Source: Spirodela intermedia
Lineage: Eukaryota; Streptophyta; Magnoliopsida; Alismatales; Araceae
NCBI GenBank assembly: GCA_902729315.2
Contig: LR746264.1
Location: 5,729,878-5,793,877 of the forward strand
Direction: 5' to 3'
DNA length: 64,000 nucleotides
Shown here: in pieces, positions 48,690 to 61,410 of the stretch
Numbering within the stretch: position 1 is the first letter of the stretch
How the letters are laid out: each line of letters begins with the position of its first letter
Translations under genes and position numbers: made by a program
Notes under the pieces: model-generated
Told to the model about the DNA's origin: nothing
The model's database searches: none
Seen by the model: the letters and a program-made list of their open reading frames with translations, nothing else

Positions 48690-50060
48690 TAAAAAAATGA
48701 TATTAAAAAATTAGTGGAAGAGATGTGTGATGCGATAATCATTCAACTTTTAGTGAGTCCATATAATAGCTTAGTTTTATTAGTAAAAAAATGACACTTA
48801 AAGATTCTATGCTCATTGTAAGAGACCCAACAAAATTATCATTTTGGATAGTTTACATATTTTTACCATTGATGAACTTTTTAATGAGCTATATAAAATT
48901 ATAAATTTTTTAAGCTAGATTTAAAGTTCAATTTTCATCAAATCTAAATGCATAAGGTTAATGTTTATCAAATAGGTTTTAGAGTCTATACTCGAAATTA
49001 CAAGTTTCTAGTAATGTCCTTCAAACTCAAAAATACTTTGGCAACATTTCAAACCATAATGAATAATATTTTCAAATTATTTCTTTTGAAATTTTCTTTT
49101 TTTATGATATATTTGTCAATAATTTAGATGCAAAAATTATGACCAATATCTTACATCTTGTTCTAACTACTTCAAGAACATCAACTCCACATCAAGGAGA
49201 ATGTTGAGTGAATATGTTCATTTAATTCCTATCATGCACCCTTATACATAAAAAAATTATAAGGCAAAACACTACATTTCATCATCAAATTGACAGTTAA
49301 AGGTTATCGACATGAGTCTTAAAAGTTATCTACAATACTTTTCTTGTCCTACAAAATGGAACAATGATTCCCTTGGGGTGAGTATTTGTACAATACAACC
49401 TTCTACTTACCCAACAACATTATACTTTTTTTAAGTTGTCTATGAGTGTGATTTGTCACCAATTAGGTGTCTCAATTCTTTACTAGCATCAATTGATTCT
49501 TTTGAGGTTAAACTACAATAGCATCACACTAACCTAGTGTAATCAAAATATCAACTCATTTGAGCTCAAGTTTAAATAAAAAATATGACAGACCAATCTC
49601 TTTGAGAGGTTGAGTTTTCCAAAAGTGCATGGCCTACCTTAAGCTCAAGATCTACAAAATGAGTCCTTATTATTGATAGAACGAAAAACTTTCACCCAAA
49701 TATTTTAGGCCCTATAATGTCTTTAACCATGTAGGTGTTTTTACCTACAAGTTAGATCTATTAGAGTTTTCTCAAATATAACTTACTACATCCAAACCTT
49801 ACTCCCTATATTGATAAGGAGCTTTAAATGATCATCTAACTATAAACATTATTTAACACTCACCAAAGCATTAATAGCATGGAGGTCTTGGTTAAATGAA
49901 AGGTCTATTTAACTTTGAAGCTACTTGGGAATTGGCACCAACCATCCATCACTAATTTCTTGACTTCCACCTTTCATATAAGGTGGAATAAATAAGAGGT
50001 ATTGTTAGGTTTAGGACAATTGAGCTTAGTACCATGCCTATTGTCTGAATTACTTAAGCT
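48690..50060 (+). mobile_element. Decayed Ty3/gypsy chromovirus fragment (RT, integrase C-terminus, chromodomain)
   Basis: RT blocks on the plus strand in broken frames: LPLMNFLMSYIKL-type alpha region, a NYKFLVMSFKLKNTLATFQ stretch (about 48990-49050) and MNNIFKLFL. After about 49250 there is a jump to the integrase C-terminus: WNNDSLG with YNTTFYLPNN, then NEKLSPKYFRPYNV, and VFTYKLDL. A chromodomain-like end follows with MKGLFNFEATWELAPTIHH and DFHLSYKVE (about 49885-49990). RNase H and most of the integrase are deleted. Numerous stops show that it is old. Confidence 0.75.
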
Positions 50061-50439
50061 TGGAGATGAAAGGTTAAGGGAATTTGAGACAAAGGCTCAT
50101 TAAGAAGGATGGTTGTAAGAACCCTTAGGGGTTTTCACTACAAGAAATTTGGGAAGAAGTCTTTTGGAAAGTGATGGCCAATCTCAAACTTACTCATAAA
50201 TTGGTTATAGGATTCCCCCATAACCCTTCTCTAATTTTATTCCCTTCTTTGTTTCAATCAGTATTTTCTTTTAGATTCTCGAGAATTATCCCTTTTCCTC
50301 TCAATCTTGAGCTATTTTCTTAGGAGTCCTATCACTATACTACTCTAATTAAATATATTTTATAATAAAAAATATATTAATATCTTATCTTAAGCCTTGT
50401 ATATGTAAATTTTTAGATATTTACATAACATGATTAGGA

Positions 50440-52050
50440 TGATTAGAATTTGCAAAGCTGAGGGGTTGACTCACATATACTTCCTCTTTAATTTATCCAT
50501 TAAAAAATACACTTTTGGCATCCATTTGATATAAAATTTTATTTTTATGAAATACATAGGCTAATAAAATTCTAATTAAATCTATTCTTGCTACTAGTGC
50601 ATAGGTATCATCATAGGTTACTCATTTTATATGCATGTACCTTTATGTAATCAGTTTAGACTTTTTTTCTATCTACTTTTTCTCCATTTAATTTATTGTT
50701 GAGTATCCATTTAGTTCTAATTACAAACATTTCATTTTTTCTTAGTGCTAGAGTACAAGTTGTAATTTTCCTAAATTGTTTTAATTCATCAATATAGCAA
50801 CAGTCTAATTTTCATCTTCAATATTTTATCTAGATTTTTCAATTAAAGTATAGAAATGAGTGCATTCCTAAATTAGTGTATTTTTCAACTTGGATATTGT
50901 TATCATTCATTTCTTAACATCTCTCAATATTTAATCCAATTAGTAATTTAGTTAATGTAGCCATATAGACCTATGAAATGAATAATTTAGATAAAGATAT
51001 AGATATAATCTGAGTTTATGTTTTCAACCAATTCTATTAACTTTTTAAGAACCCAGATTTATTTAATTTTTTCTTTCATTAGTGCCCTACTATTTTCTCT
51101 AAAGTTCTATGTTCCTAAAGGTTTGGCTAATTGTCATTTGTTTTCATGTAACAAAATTCTAGAGTGCCTAATATTGATTTTCTAGGATAGTCACAAGTTT
51201 TTAATAGACATGTTGAACTAAAAGTATTTTTATTCATTTCTTTATTTTTTCATGGTAACATATGATGAGTAAATCTGATCTATTTTTTAACCTTAGTGTC
51301 TCCTGGTCATTCAATATATCATATTCCTTTTTGCTCCTATATCTATGTTGGGTTTTTATTGAATCATATAAATTTTGTTAACTATCCTTACATTTAATAA
51401 AATAGTTTCCCAATTTTTATTTGCCTTTCTCTACTATCCTCTTTCTATTGTTAGATTTTTCACATAATTTATCTTAAAACTAATTGTGATTTCAACAACA
51501 TGTTTTCATTAGATGTTCATTTATCTCATTATTCTAAATTTTCATGTGCTTTTGATTTGTGCTTAATTATCCAGACATGGTTTTTATTTGTTCTTTCAAC
51601 TCTTTATTTTCTTTTCTATATTTTTCATATCTTGTTTCTTTTGTGAAGGTATTATACAATTTAACAAGTAATTGTAATAATTCTTATTTAAATATTTAAT
51701 TACTTGGCAAATCATTCACATCTAGGTCGTGAGTAGCAAAGTATATGTTTTCCTTCTTCTGATTATGATGAAGAGTTATCTTCATCACCCCATGTTGTAT
51801 CCTTATTTTCTTCTTTTTCACTAAGTTTAGTCTTAAGACAATTAACCATGAGATATCATGACTTTTTGTACTAAAAACTCATCATTTTGCTTTTACATTT
51901 ATCAATCACAACATTAGGAAATTTTAAAACTTCTCTCATAATTTTTTTATTCCCCTCCAACTTAACAAAAAAATCTCATTAATTTTCTGGTTAACATAAT
52001 TAGTTCTTCTTATTTTCCTCTTCTCCTAAATATTTAGAGTCATCTACGAA
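50440..52050 (-). mobile_element. Decayed Ty1/copia retrotransposon (gag and RT parts), probably Sirevirus-like
   Basis: On the minus strand, RT reads TKWILNNKLNGEKVDRKK (about 50665-50735), YDDTYALVARIDLIRILLAY (about 50550-50620) and YQMDAKSVFLMDKLKRK (about 50490-50545). These correspond to TKWVFxNKL, YDETFAPVARxEAIRxLLA and QMDVKSAFLNG of copia RT. At about 51740-51920 the minus strand gives a gag-end-like acidic Ser-rich stretch (TTWGDEDNSSS) after a Lys/Cys-rich part. Protease and most of the integrase are missing or unreadable. No LTR was placed. Confidence 0.7.
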
Positions 52051-55000
52051 TTCAGGTGACTTCAATGTGAGTCTTTTTATTTGGTTTTTCTATTCAGACT
52101 TCATCTTTTCTTCAACCCATTTCATATGTTAATAAGGATTATAACAAGTTACCTAAAGAAAATTTATTCACATTCTTAGCCTCCTAAATGACAAGTTTGG
52201 GGATAAAGACATGAGAGTTTTCCACAAGATGATATTGATTGAGAGTGTATCCACAAGAGGTAGAACCACTACATAAATCCTAAAATATTTTAGTTTTACA
52301 TCACATAAAATCAGGATATTAGGATCTGAAGAAAAAGTTAAGAACATTAATAATAAGTTTATCTAAGTCAACTATTAGATTCAATCAATTCAACCCCCTT
52401 TCTTGATCTAAATTTGACCCAAAACTTAATATTTTCAGCTCATCATCTTGGGTACCTAAGTATTGTAATCAAGTTTGGTTCACATAGAACTTTGAATCTA
52501 AAAAAAAATAGTTGAAAATTAGAAGAGAGGTGAACTCAATAATCACTAGTAGAGTTTTAGTAGAGAACCCGAGAATGAGATGTTCTTAGAGAGTGGATGT
52601 AAGCAAAGGGGCTGAACCCCTATAAAATTATTAATGTTCTCAAAATATATAAATTTAATAAATATTAGATATTTTATTATCATAAGAGAAGATTAAAAAA
52701 ATAAGAATAGTTTCCCAGGAATCAAAATCATAATATCTTAGTCCAACCCAAATTATAATACCCACTTACTACATCACTTTGAAAAAAAAACTAGAAACAT
52801 GAAAAGGCTTAAAGAACCAATTCATGCCCACTCACTTGATATCATACCTAGCCTATTTCCAAACCAACATAAAAAATTGAAATAATAATTTTTTTTTTAT
52901 TTTTTAGTTTTATATAATTGTGCATTAATATTACACAACTATTTTTAAGGAACATCTCATATGTTGATATGTTACTATCGATGCATTAATCTATTTTTCA
53001 ATGTAATGTTACATATATTGACAAATTAATATACCAAAATATCTATTGAATTTACTATATTTTACTATTTTATAATATGTTGGCATGTCACCAAAAAGTG
53101 GTTCAACTGTAATGATCTATTCTCTTTTTCCCCTTTTCAATTAGGATCCAAACAATAAGTATTTCACACTCTATTTTAATAGTAGGCTGGTAACTTGACT
53201 TACTATACTCTCAAACTACTACATATGTTCTCACTTCATTGGGTTTTACTAAATCCATAATAAAGAACATTCAACCACTTTCCCTAGATAGAATAGTTTT
53301 AACTAACTCATCAACTCACATGAGAATCATCTACAACATTGTTTGTTACAAAGGACCAAAGCAAAAGAAAACCAACTCATCTCCTCTAGATTCATAACAC
53401 AAGTGGCCCAAGCATAGAAGAACCTCTCCTCTCCTAGATTTACAGCTATGGGGGACCAACTATTATTAACACTAGTTAATATGTTCTCAATTAAAACTCT
53501 AGATGGCTTTGGAAGTAAACACACTCTAAATACAAATAATAGCATTTTACCAAACCAAGAGTTAACCTTCAAACTTTTTTAGAAGCTTCACTCATCTAAT
53601 TTCTCTACAATGTAATTTATCTACTAAAGAAATTATACTTCATATAATACAATATGACATAGCATAATTTTGTGTATACTAAATATCAATTTTGATGTAC
53701 ACTACTAGTTTGTAACATAACCTCATATACTAGCCATCTTTGTCAAGCTTACTTCTTATATCTTTGTGTACTTGCATGGATCCTCACTAGTGTCAACTCA
53801 AAAGATAACTTAAAATTTTGTACCTTTTTTTTTATTCATATGATTAAAACCATTAGTCACTCTAATGGCTCCATCTATAAACATATTCTTTCTTACTTCA
53901 ATAGTTGTCCACTAAATAAACAAGTCAATGAAGGGCACATAGGATCATGCCAACCACTACATATGATGCTTGCCCACCTCTTTCATTCCTACTATTTCAT
54001 TTGATGAGTTGCTTCCTTCCTAATAGAAGGTCTTACCACCCAAAGTGAATGGTGGCCATCTTAATACTTGCTAGATGTAGCCATTTGTTGGCTTCTCCAC
54101 CAATTATCAATGCTTGACATAGAGAAGCAAAAGGACCTGATAAGTAAAGGAAGGCTCTTTTTTGTTATCTTTATTTTTATTTTAAATAATTTGGGATACT
54201 TTACTTGTCTTTTTACAAGGAAATACCTCACAAATAATGTGAGAATTGAATAAATCAAATGGGATACTTTAATACTCATTCTTTTTGTGGAGAGAAGAGC
54301 CCAATAAACCCTTAGAATCGAGATATCTAAAGAGAAAGATGAGTATAATAGTTTATAGTACCCTTAATGGGCCCTAATAAGCTAATTCTATAGTGGGCCA
54401 ATGCCATAATCTAACACTTTTGAAATTAATAAGCGACTTCTTATATTGTGTTATTCACATTCCACTCTTTTTTCTCTTTTTATTTTCTTATAGTTGTATG
54501 TCATAATATGGTTTTTTTACTTGAGAGTGCATAATTTATAAAATAATTTCAGATTGATTAAAAGTTTTACATGGGCCTTTTTAACATGTTGATAGCTACT
54601 CAGTGTTAATAATAGATTTATCAAAATAATGTGCAATGTCCCTTTCACTGTTATAAGTTTGTGTCAACTTGAAAATATATCTATGTTCTAAAACTCAAAG
54701 AAGTTCCGATGAATCTAAATTCATAAGAGATGTGTAAGGTTAAAGTAAGGTGATGTCACCACCATAAAGTTCAAAAGTAATTATTTTACTCATATCTAAT
54801 TTTCCAATATTAAAAAAGGAATAAAGCCTTGAAGTTTACAGAATATTACCTACATTTTAAGAATTATTTTCTTGATTTAATAATAAAAAGTGATGTAAAT
54901 AACATCATAAAATGAGTAGCATTTAATTCTAGACCTCAACACTTTAATACCAACTTACAACAGCATCTACATCCACATAATGACGCATACGGACGTCCAT

Positions 55001-55592
55001 AAACCACGCTACATCCAAAACCAGGTTGACTTTAGACATGATCAGGTTTCTGGTCGATCCCAGACCAAGATCGTGTGATTGGGGACTTAGTCGGGCCTCA
55101 AGATGATTAGACATGAATAGACATGGAGGCCTAGAAAGGCGGGTCTCTCTCTTTCTCGCCTTGTATGTATGTATAGATATATATATATATATATACATAT
55201 ATCCACTGCCCTCTCTTCCATCCATGTCCCAACAACCGCACATGGCGACAAGCGCCGCATCATGTTGTTGTTACTGTACGCGGCGGAGAGAAAGAGAGAG
55301 AGGAATAAAGCTTGCACGCTGGCGCCAGACTGACCGGAATTTCTCCGATATCTTGGACCGGCAGAGGCACGCCTTTCCACTGATTCCTCTTTATTTTTCT
55401 CACCAACGATTACATCCCGCCGCTCCGTCTGAAAACCAGGCGCGAGCTCGTAAACCACCACGAGGACCAGGCCAACGGTGGCGCGACAAAGGTAAGGGAA
55501 GCCACATAGCCGGCCGTGCGAGGCGCTGCAAAACTTTGCCCGCGCGACACCGGTGACGAGGGAGAAGACCGTCGCCGGCCGTGCGTTGCCGG
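52051..55592. other. AT-rich DNA, probably more transposon debris, no gene
   Basis: Short frames at 53327-53572 and 54061-54279 match nothing known. A CTCCTAGATTYACAGCT..GGGGGAC-like stretch at about 53430 resembles one at about 25188 in the thioesterase intron, so both may derive from one repeat family. A (TA)n tract is at about 55168-55192. From about 55250 the GC content rises towards the protease-like gene, whose 3' UTR should lie just left of 55593. Confidence 0.4.
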
Positions 55593-56880
55593 CTATCGGG
55601 TCGAGGTGAAGTTGAAGTTGGCGCAGGTAGTCTGCCGGAAGAGGAGCGACGAGCTGAAACCCAGCCGTGACGCCGCCAGGTCGAACTCCAGCAGGTTGTC
55701 CTCCAGCTGGTAGCCCCCCACGACGATTGACGTCCTCGGGTTCGTCCCACCGTCGACGAAGGCGAGACAGGAGACGCCCTCGTTCACGACCACCATCGAG
55801 TTGGCCCCGAAGATCCGCCAGAAGACCAGGTCGCTCTGCATCACCAGGTCGATCTGCGGCACTGCCGGCCCCACCCGCGTGGACCAGACTCCGGTGGAGT
55901 TGAAGCAGAACCCGAAGGGCTTCACCGGTGGCACCCGTTGAAGGGTCCTCTCCTTCGCGAAGGCCGCCACCACGGCCCGGTAGATGGAGCTCTCCAGGAC
56001 GGTGTAGGGATTCACCGTGCTGATCTTGGTGCCCCCGAGCCCCGTCTTCTTGTCGATGGCCAGCAGGGTCCTGTTGAGTGCGACGGGCTTCCCGTTGATC
56101 TTCACGGAGGTCACCCCGATGAAGTACTCCACGGAGGGCTCCCCCTTAAAGGAAACTCCGGCCGTGCTGACAGGATTGACCAAGAGGGGGGTGTAGAGGA
56201 GCGGCTTGGAGACGTCGATGCCGGGAAGGAGCCTGTAGGGCCCGCCGCCAAAGAAGGCGACACCGACGGCGGAGGAGAGGCAGAGAGCGAATCGGCGGCG
56301 GAAGCTGAACGCCTTCGCCAGCTGGGAGGGCAGGCTGACCCGATTCCGCCCGAGCCCGGCGATGCCCGTGGCCTCCCGAGCGAGGCCCTCGAGGAGGAAG
56401 CTTGGGCCGCAGCCGAAGATGAGATCTGGGACGGCGGCGGCGGCGCCGGGGTTGGACCCGTCGGTGGAGGAGACGGAAAGCACGTCCTCCGCGGGTTCCC
56501 CGGAGGTGCTGGTCTGGATGAAGGGGTTCCCCGGGAAGAAGCTGCAGCTGTTCGTGTTACAGCCCGGCCGGGGAGCGAGGTTGCAGCTACTGCAGCTTTT
56601 TGTTTGGGCGGCGGCGCACTGGGCGGTGCGGCAGCGGACGGGACGATAGGTGGAGGAGGCGTAGCCGCGTTCGCAGTCGACCCAGAAGAAGCCACCGCCG
56701 AGGTGAACCACCGCTTGCAGGGGGACGAGCGGGGTGCGCTGGGTCAGGCGGGCGACGTACTGGAGGCTGGCGGCGTCCTTGGCGATAGGGAGGACGAGGG
56801 GCCTTGGGCCTCTGCGCTGAGGCGAGGAAGAGCTGCAGAGAGCAGACGCAGAGGAGCAGTAGCAGGGCGGAGGAAGCCAT
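55593..56880 (-). pseudogene. EDGP/basic 7S globulin-like (pepsin-fold, inhibitor-type) gene with a one-base frameshift
   Basis: Intronless, as usual for this family. ATG at 56880 opens a signal peptide (MASSALLLLLCVCSLQLFLA) and continues SAQRPKA. The rest continues in another frame from LVLPIAKDAASLQYVARL to the stop at 55593. A run of four G (plus strand) at 56798-56801 explains the break: three would restore the family-typical join. The span of 1288 bp is one base more than 429 codons. The fold is that of plant xylanase-inhibitor-like, apoplastic aspartic-protease relatives. WVDCERGY, CSSCN and the many Cys are typical. The first catalytic DTG is replaced by HLGG and the second DSG is not present, so no protease activity is expected; inhibitors such as EDGP and TAXI are the nearest known roles. 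Everything after the shift is intact, so a sequencing error in the homopolymer is as likely as a real null allele. Confidence 0.85.
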
Positions 56881-57873
56881 GGCGCGGGGGGGGGAGGGGA
56901 GGGGTGTGTGAAGCTGTGAATTGGAGAAAACTGAAACCTGCTGCGCTCATGCGCTTGTTGCCTCCCACATGGATGCGGTATCGGGATAGCGTGCGGCGGG
57001 ATATGCCATCTCGCATCAATAATATCTTGACACGTCGAATTCATGCTCTCGCCATCTACGGACAGAGCTTAGGGATGTGGAGACTTGCCGTCGACTCTGG
57101 ACACGGCGTGCGCGCCGAATCATCGCTCTTACCCATCATAACCCATGTGGGGCCCTGCCGCATCCACCCCATGTTGGTTCCCGTCGGCATCACCAATTAT
57201 CGACTTTCTAAAAAAGAATAAACATTTTTTAATTTATTATTACACCATGGCATGCTCTCCGCAGAAAATATTTTGTCTGCCCTCGCCATTGAATATTCCT
57301 TTCTAATTTCAACCGATACTCTTCACAGGCTGATACGCCGACCAAGCGATCCCCACATGCATCACTCGTCTTTAGGTTATTTTTTCACTCGTCTCCACGC
57401 ACCGTGATTGTAATATTTTCGACCCTAAGCTTAGAATATTCGTTTATTGCAGTTTTTTTATTTGCTTACGTGGCCAGAAAAATCAGCGGAGAAGCTTTTA
57501 CCGAGAGACAAAAGTCAGGAGCATAAAAACCTTTTTCGTGAAATAATATATCCGTGAAAAATCCCTCAAAAGTTAGATAATAATCCATCGAGATCAATTA
57601 GTTCGGATGGATGCAGCTCACTAATTATCTATGTGACAGACGAATTGATATACGGTTGGAACTTATTTGACTCAATGCCGCTCAACGAGCTCCAGCTATC
57701 GTTGACCTGTAGACAGAGAGACGGAGAGACATTTATGAGCCAATGTGGTAGATATAGTACTGGGCCTGTGGTTGGGCCAAGTTGGGGATCCCGAGATGGG
57801 CCGGTGGTGTGCCGTCTCCCCGACAAGTCCAACTTCCAGATCATGAACGAGTTTCTATTTACACCTGCGCATT

Positions 57874-57920
<47 letters not shown>

Positions 57921-58060
57921 AAATCTCTGTCAAGTAGGGCGGAGCTTCCTCTGCGGTCCTCGGCGGCGCCGCCAACCCTGGAAGGGGCCATTTTCAAAGG
58001 AACTCGTTCGAATTCAACTGAATACTGTGTGGGGACGACGGAATAATCCATCGAGAGATG
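56881..58060. other. Intergenic DNA upstream of the EDGP-like gene
   Basis: Directly upstream of the start there is a G-rich tract (56884-56905 plus strand). 57200-57650 is AT-rich. A (CT)n tract runs from about 57880 to 57914. No coding feature is supported. Confidence 0.4.
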
Positions 58061-59752
58061 ACTACCTGTGAACCAGAGACGTCATCGGCGGGAGCCGGCG
58101 CTTTCCACTACCGGGAGGTGGGTCTTGGGATCTCCCTTGTCTTGGGGCCGGCGATATTTCGCGTGCGTCCCGCCGGTCGCCGGTTACTCTTTCTCTCTCT
58201 CTTTTACCGGAGGAAGGACTCCTCTCATCGGACGGCGGAGACGGACTCGGTGGCGGCCGGAGAGCGGGTAGCTTCAAGGGACTGCTGATCTCAAGACTCT
58301 CGCCAGTGCTCCTTTTGACCGTAGCTCCTCGGATATTGCCGGGGAGATTCTCCTTCCCAAATCCCCAGAACCCTCTTTAATCGCAGGCCCCCGTGAGGAC
58401 CAACTCGCAGATTCTTCTTGCATCCATCGCATCGCATGCAAACTTTCCGACATCCACAGTCCTCTTCTCTCTCCTCTCTTCTCTCTTTCTATATGTTTCC
58501 GGTCAAAAGCTGAGAGAAGAAGAACGAGCACCGACGTTAGCATTCGACGACTCTCCCTCACAGTCTCCTATTTCTTCGTCATCGTACGAGTCAAAACGAC
58601 CGCATTAGGCGGGCTAGAAGCAGGCAGATCTACCAGTCTGCAGCGACGGCGATCTCCAGCCAGAGAAAGATGGGTTCGCCGGTGGAGCACGGCCAGGGGT
58701 GGCGGCGGACTCCGGCGGCGCTCACCGGCGAGCTGAACACCGATACGAGTGTAATAACGTGATAGAAAGGCACTGCGAAGAATACTAGCACGAGCGTTCA
58801 AACACTAGTTCCGAGGAAATCACGTGATATGAAAATTTAATTTATCCCCTTTGGAAGATGTTCGGTGACTTGGCTACTCCGCACGTGGGAGCAAGCCCTC
58901 TGATGATCAGCTCCATCGAGCGGTTGGCGCCCGTCGCCAGACGTGGCGACATTATTAGAGGAAAAATCGGAAATCGAGGCACAGTTATTCCACGTGGGCC
59001 ATGTGGGCCCACCTTGTCCCAAGAGTTAGATCCCCCCTGGAGGCTAGACTTTAAGCGTAGCCGACGCCGGTCTGTCTTAAAACGCAGGGCCCGCTGAGTG
59101 TGCGCGGGTTCCCGGGGAGTCGAGAGCTTAGAAAATGTGAAGCTAGTAAATGCTATGCATAGGCTGCCGGCGATCCACGACTCGGGCTAACTCGCTCGTC
59201 TGGAAGCAGTGCCCTCTGGATATTCGGAGAGAGAGAGAGAGAGTGAGTGCGAGGAGGGGGGCGGTCTGAGGAGGAGGGAGGGGAAAGGAATGGCATATGA
59301 CTGCATAGGAAGGAAGAGAAGGGGCGGATCTAGTGAAAGGACTGGGCTGAGCCGCCGTACCACGGCGGCGATTTGGTGGCGAGAGAAACAAGCAATACGG
59401 AAGGTGGATGGCAGGAGGGTCTACGAGCAACAGTTGGGAGGTGGTAGATATGAACAAGACAGTTCTAGAAAGCTCGAGTTGCACCATGGCGACTCGGGAA
59501 GCTCTCACACATCTCTCTATCTCTCTACTTCTGCTGTAGTTTTGAATGCCGACATGCAGAGAGTAGAGAAGGTAGATGGTAATAGGGCAGATGGCATCAT
59601 TTAGAGCGGTGCCCAGGACAAGATCTAGCCGAGAACATGAACGTCTGGCATCTTTGGATGTGCCTACCCAGCTGGAGAACATGAACCTAGTGGCCGCTCC
59701 GACCCTTCCATACCTTCATTTATACCCACCCACATCCCCCTGCCAATCCCCC

Positions 59753-59798
<46 letters not shown>

Positions 59799-61410
59799 AG
59801 TTTCAGAGGGAGAGCTGTTGGAAGTGGCAGCCGGATAGTAACAGGAGGGTGCGCGCAATAATGGAGGCTTGGCGTCTGTGTAGCCGTCAGTGTGCCCAGT
59901 TGTAGGGGGGACAAGGACGACGACGCGAGAGAGAGTGTAGAGAGAGAGAGAGAGTGGAGGTGGTGGTGTAGGCATTAAGCTTCCGGAGGGAGGGGAGAGG
60001 GAAGGAGCGCTCACAGCGGCGACTGAGGGGTCAGATTAGATTTAGCGGCACGAGAGGGAAAGGGGAGGAAGGTGGCATGTGCGTTAGCGCCGTCTGCCTC
60101 CCGCAGGCCCCGCACCTTATTCGGCCATCTCTTCTGATCGATATGCCGTGATACGAGAAGAAGTCGTCCCCACCCACATGGTGCTCCTCCCCTTCCCCCT
60201 TGAGCAGAGCCCCCGCCTGCCTTATCTCCGACCAGATTTATTTTGGATCATCCGCAGCCGCAGTAGTACCGCAGATCAAGAACTCTCTCTCTCTCTCTCT
60301 TACTCTACACTGTTCCGTATACTGCAGGATAACAGTAGAGGAAGATGGGGGCGAGGCTTTTCTTCGCCGTTGAGAAGGGAGTTAAGGGGAGGAGAAAAGC
60401 TGAGAAGAAGAAGAGAGATGGCTATTGCCGCTGTCTGCAGAGGAAAACGGAAAGAGAGGATTCATACCTCTCTCTCTCTCTCTCTCTCCTCTGTTGTCTC
60501 ACGTTGCCGTCCATGGCTCCTTCCCGGTCCTTTTCGTCTCCCGTCTTTCGGAGACGAAGACAAGAAGGAGAGGAATCTACGCTCATTAAATAAAACGTTG
60601 GGGCAGGTGAGAGATATCAGTAGATCTAACTGATTACAGGTGGCGCCTTCCTCGTGGGAAGACACGACGGGTTGGCCCTCTCTCTGTCTCTGTCTCTCTC
60701 TCCCTCTCCTCTGCGGATGCTGTCGGCAGTGAGCTTTCTCAGGAGGGGCCGCGTACGCTGTCCGAAGTTTGAACACTGAAATGGACATTTGTGCAAATAC
60801 GCGTACTAGCCAGTCAAGATCAAAAGGAAAAGGAGCCCGCCGCCTGTGGTCCAGTCGGAGCCTCATCGTAGAGGAACCCACGACGGCGGGGAGGCGGCAG
60901 CGCCGCCGGGGGGAAGACGAAAGAACCAGGAGCGTTACACAAGGGTTGGTTATTCTTACCTTGGGCAGGTTATACACAGATTCAAAGAGACATTTCGTCG
61001 AGAACCTCGCAGGCTCTGGTTTACAACCGTCGTCGGCTTCGTTCATCCCCGACGGAGATAGATCCCCAGGAAATCCCGCCACACCATCTCCATCAATCTA
61101 TTTATCTATCGATGTCTCAATACTGTCTGTACGGGACTTCGTTGTCAAAGCACAAGAATTATAAAAAGAGGAGAAAAATGGCGGGGGCAGAAAGTAAAAG
61201 CAACCAGGGCTTTATGTGTGGTGATGCATGCAGACCGGACCAGACCCCTCTGCGATCTCCTTCTTCCTCTTTGCTTGAATCACACTCTGCTTCACTCAGA
61301 GAACGGACGAACCAGGAGAGGGGCAGGGGGAAGAAAGGTACAAGGAAAAGCAGGACGCCGTCGCCGGGGAAGCGGAGGGTCTTCTGGTCCGCCGCCGCCG
61401 CCGCCACTTT
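58061..61410. other. GC-rich intergenic region with CT/GA tracts, no supported gene
   Basis: Many frames of 60-200 codons are open on both strands, but none has a family signature or consistent codon structure, and they overlap on opposite strands. Repeats: GA at 59229-59243, 59755-59793 and about 59930-59954; CT at 60282-60300, 60470-60489 and about 60680-60712. I looked for known conserved miRNA sequences on both strands by eye and saw none. Some of this may be promoter, UTR or an untranslated transcript. Confidence 0.4.

Noticed and set aside
55938-57221. Open frame of 427 codons on the plus strand
   Set aside because: Antisense shadow of the GC-rich EDGP-like gene; Gly/Asp/Val-rich, with no recognisable domain.
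57800-61100. Possible conserved miRNA precursor
   Set aside because: Checked by eye for common plant miRNAs and their reverse complements (miR156, 159, 160, 164, 166, 167, 171, 172, 319, 390, 396); none was seen.
58062-61164. Several frames of 60-200 codons on both strands that might be genes
   Set aside because: They overlap on opposite strands, include CT/GA repeat translations, and show no family signature or sensible splicing.
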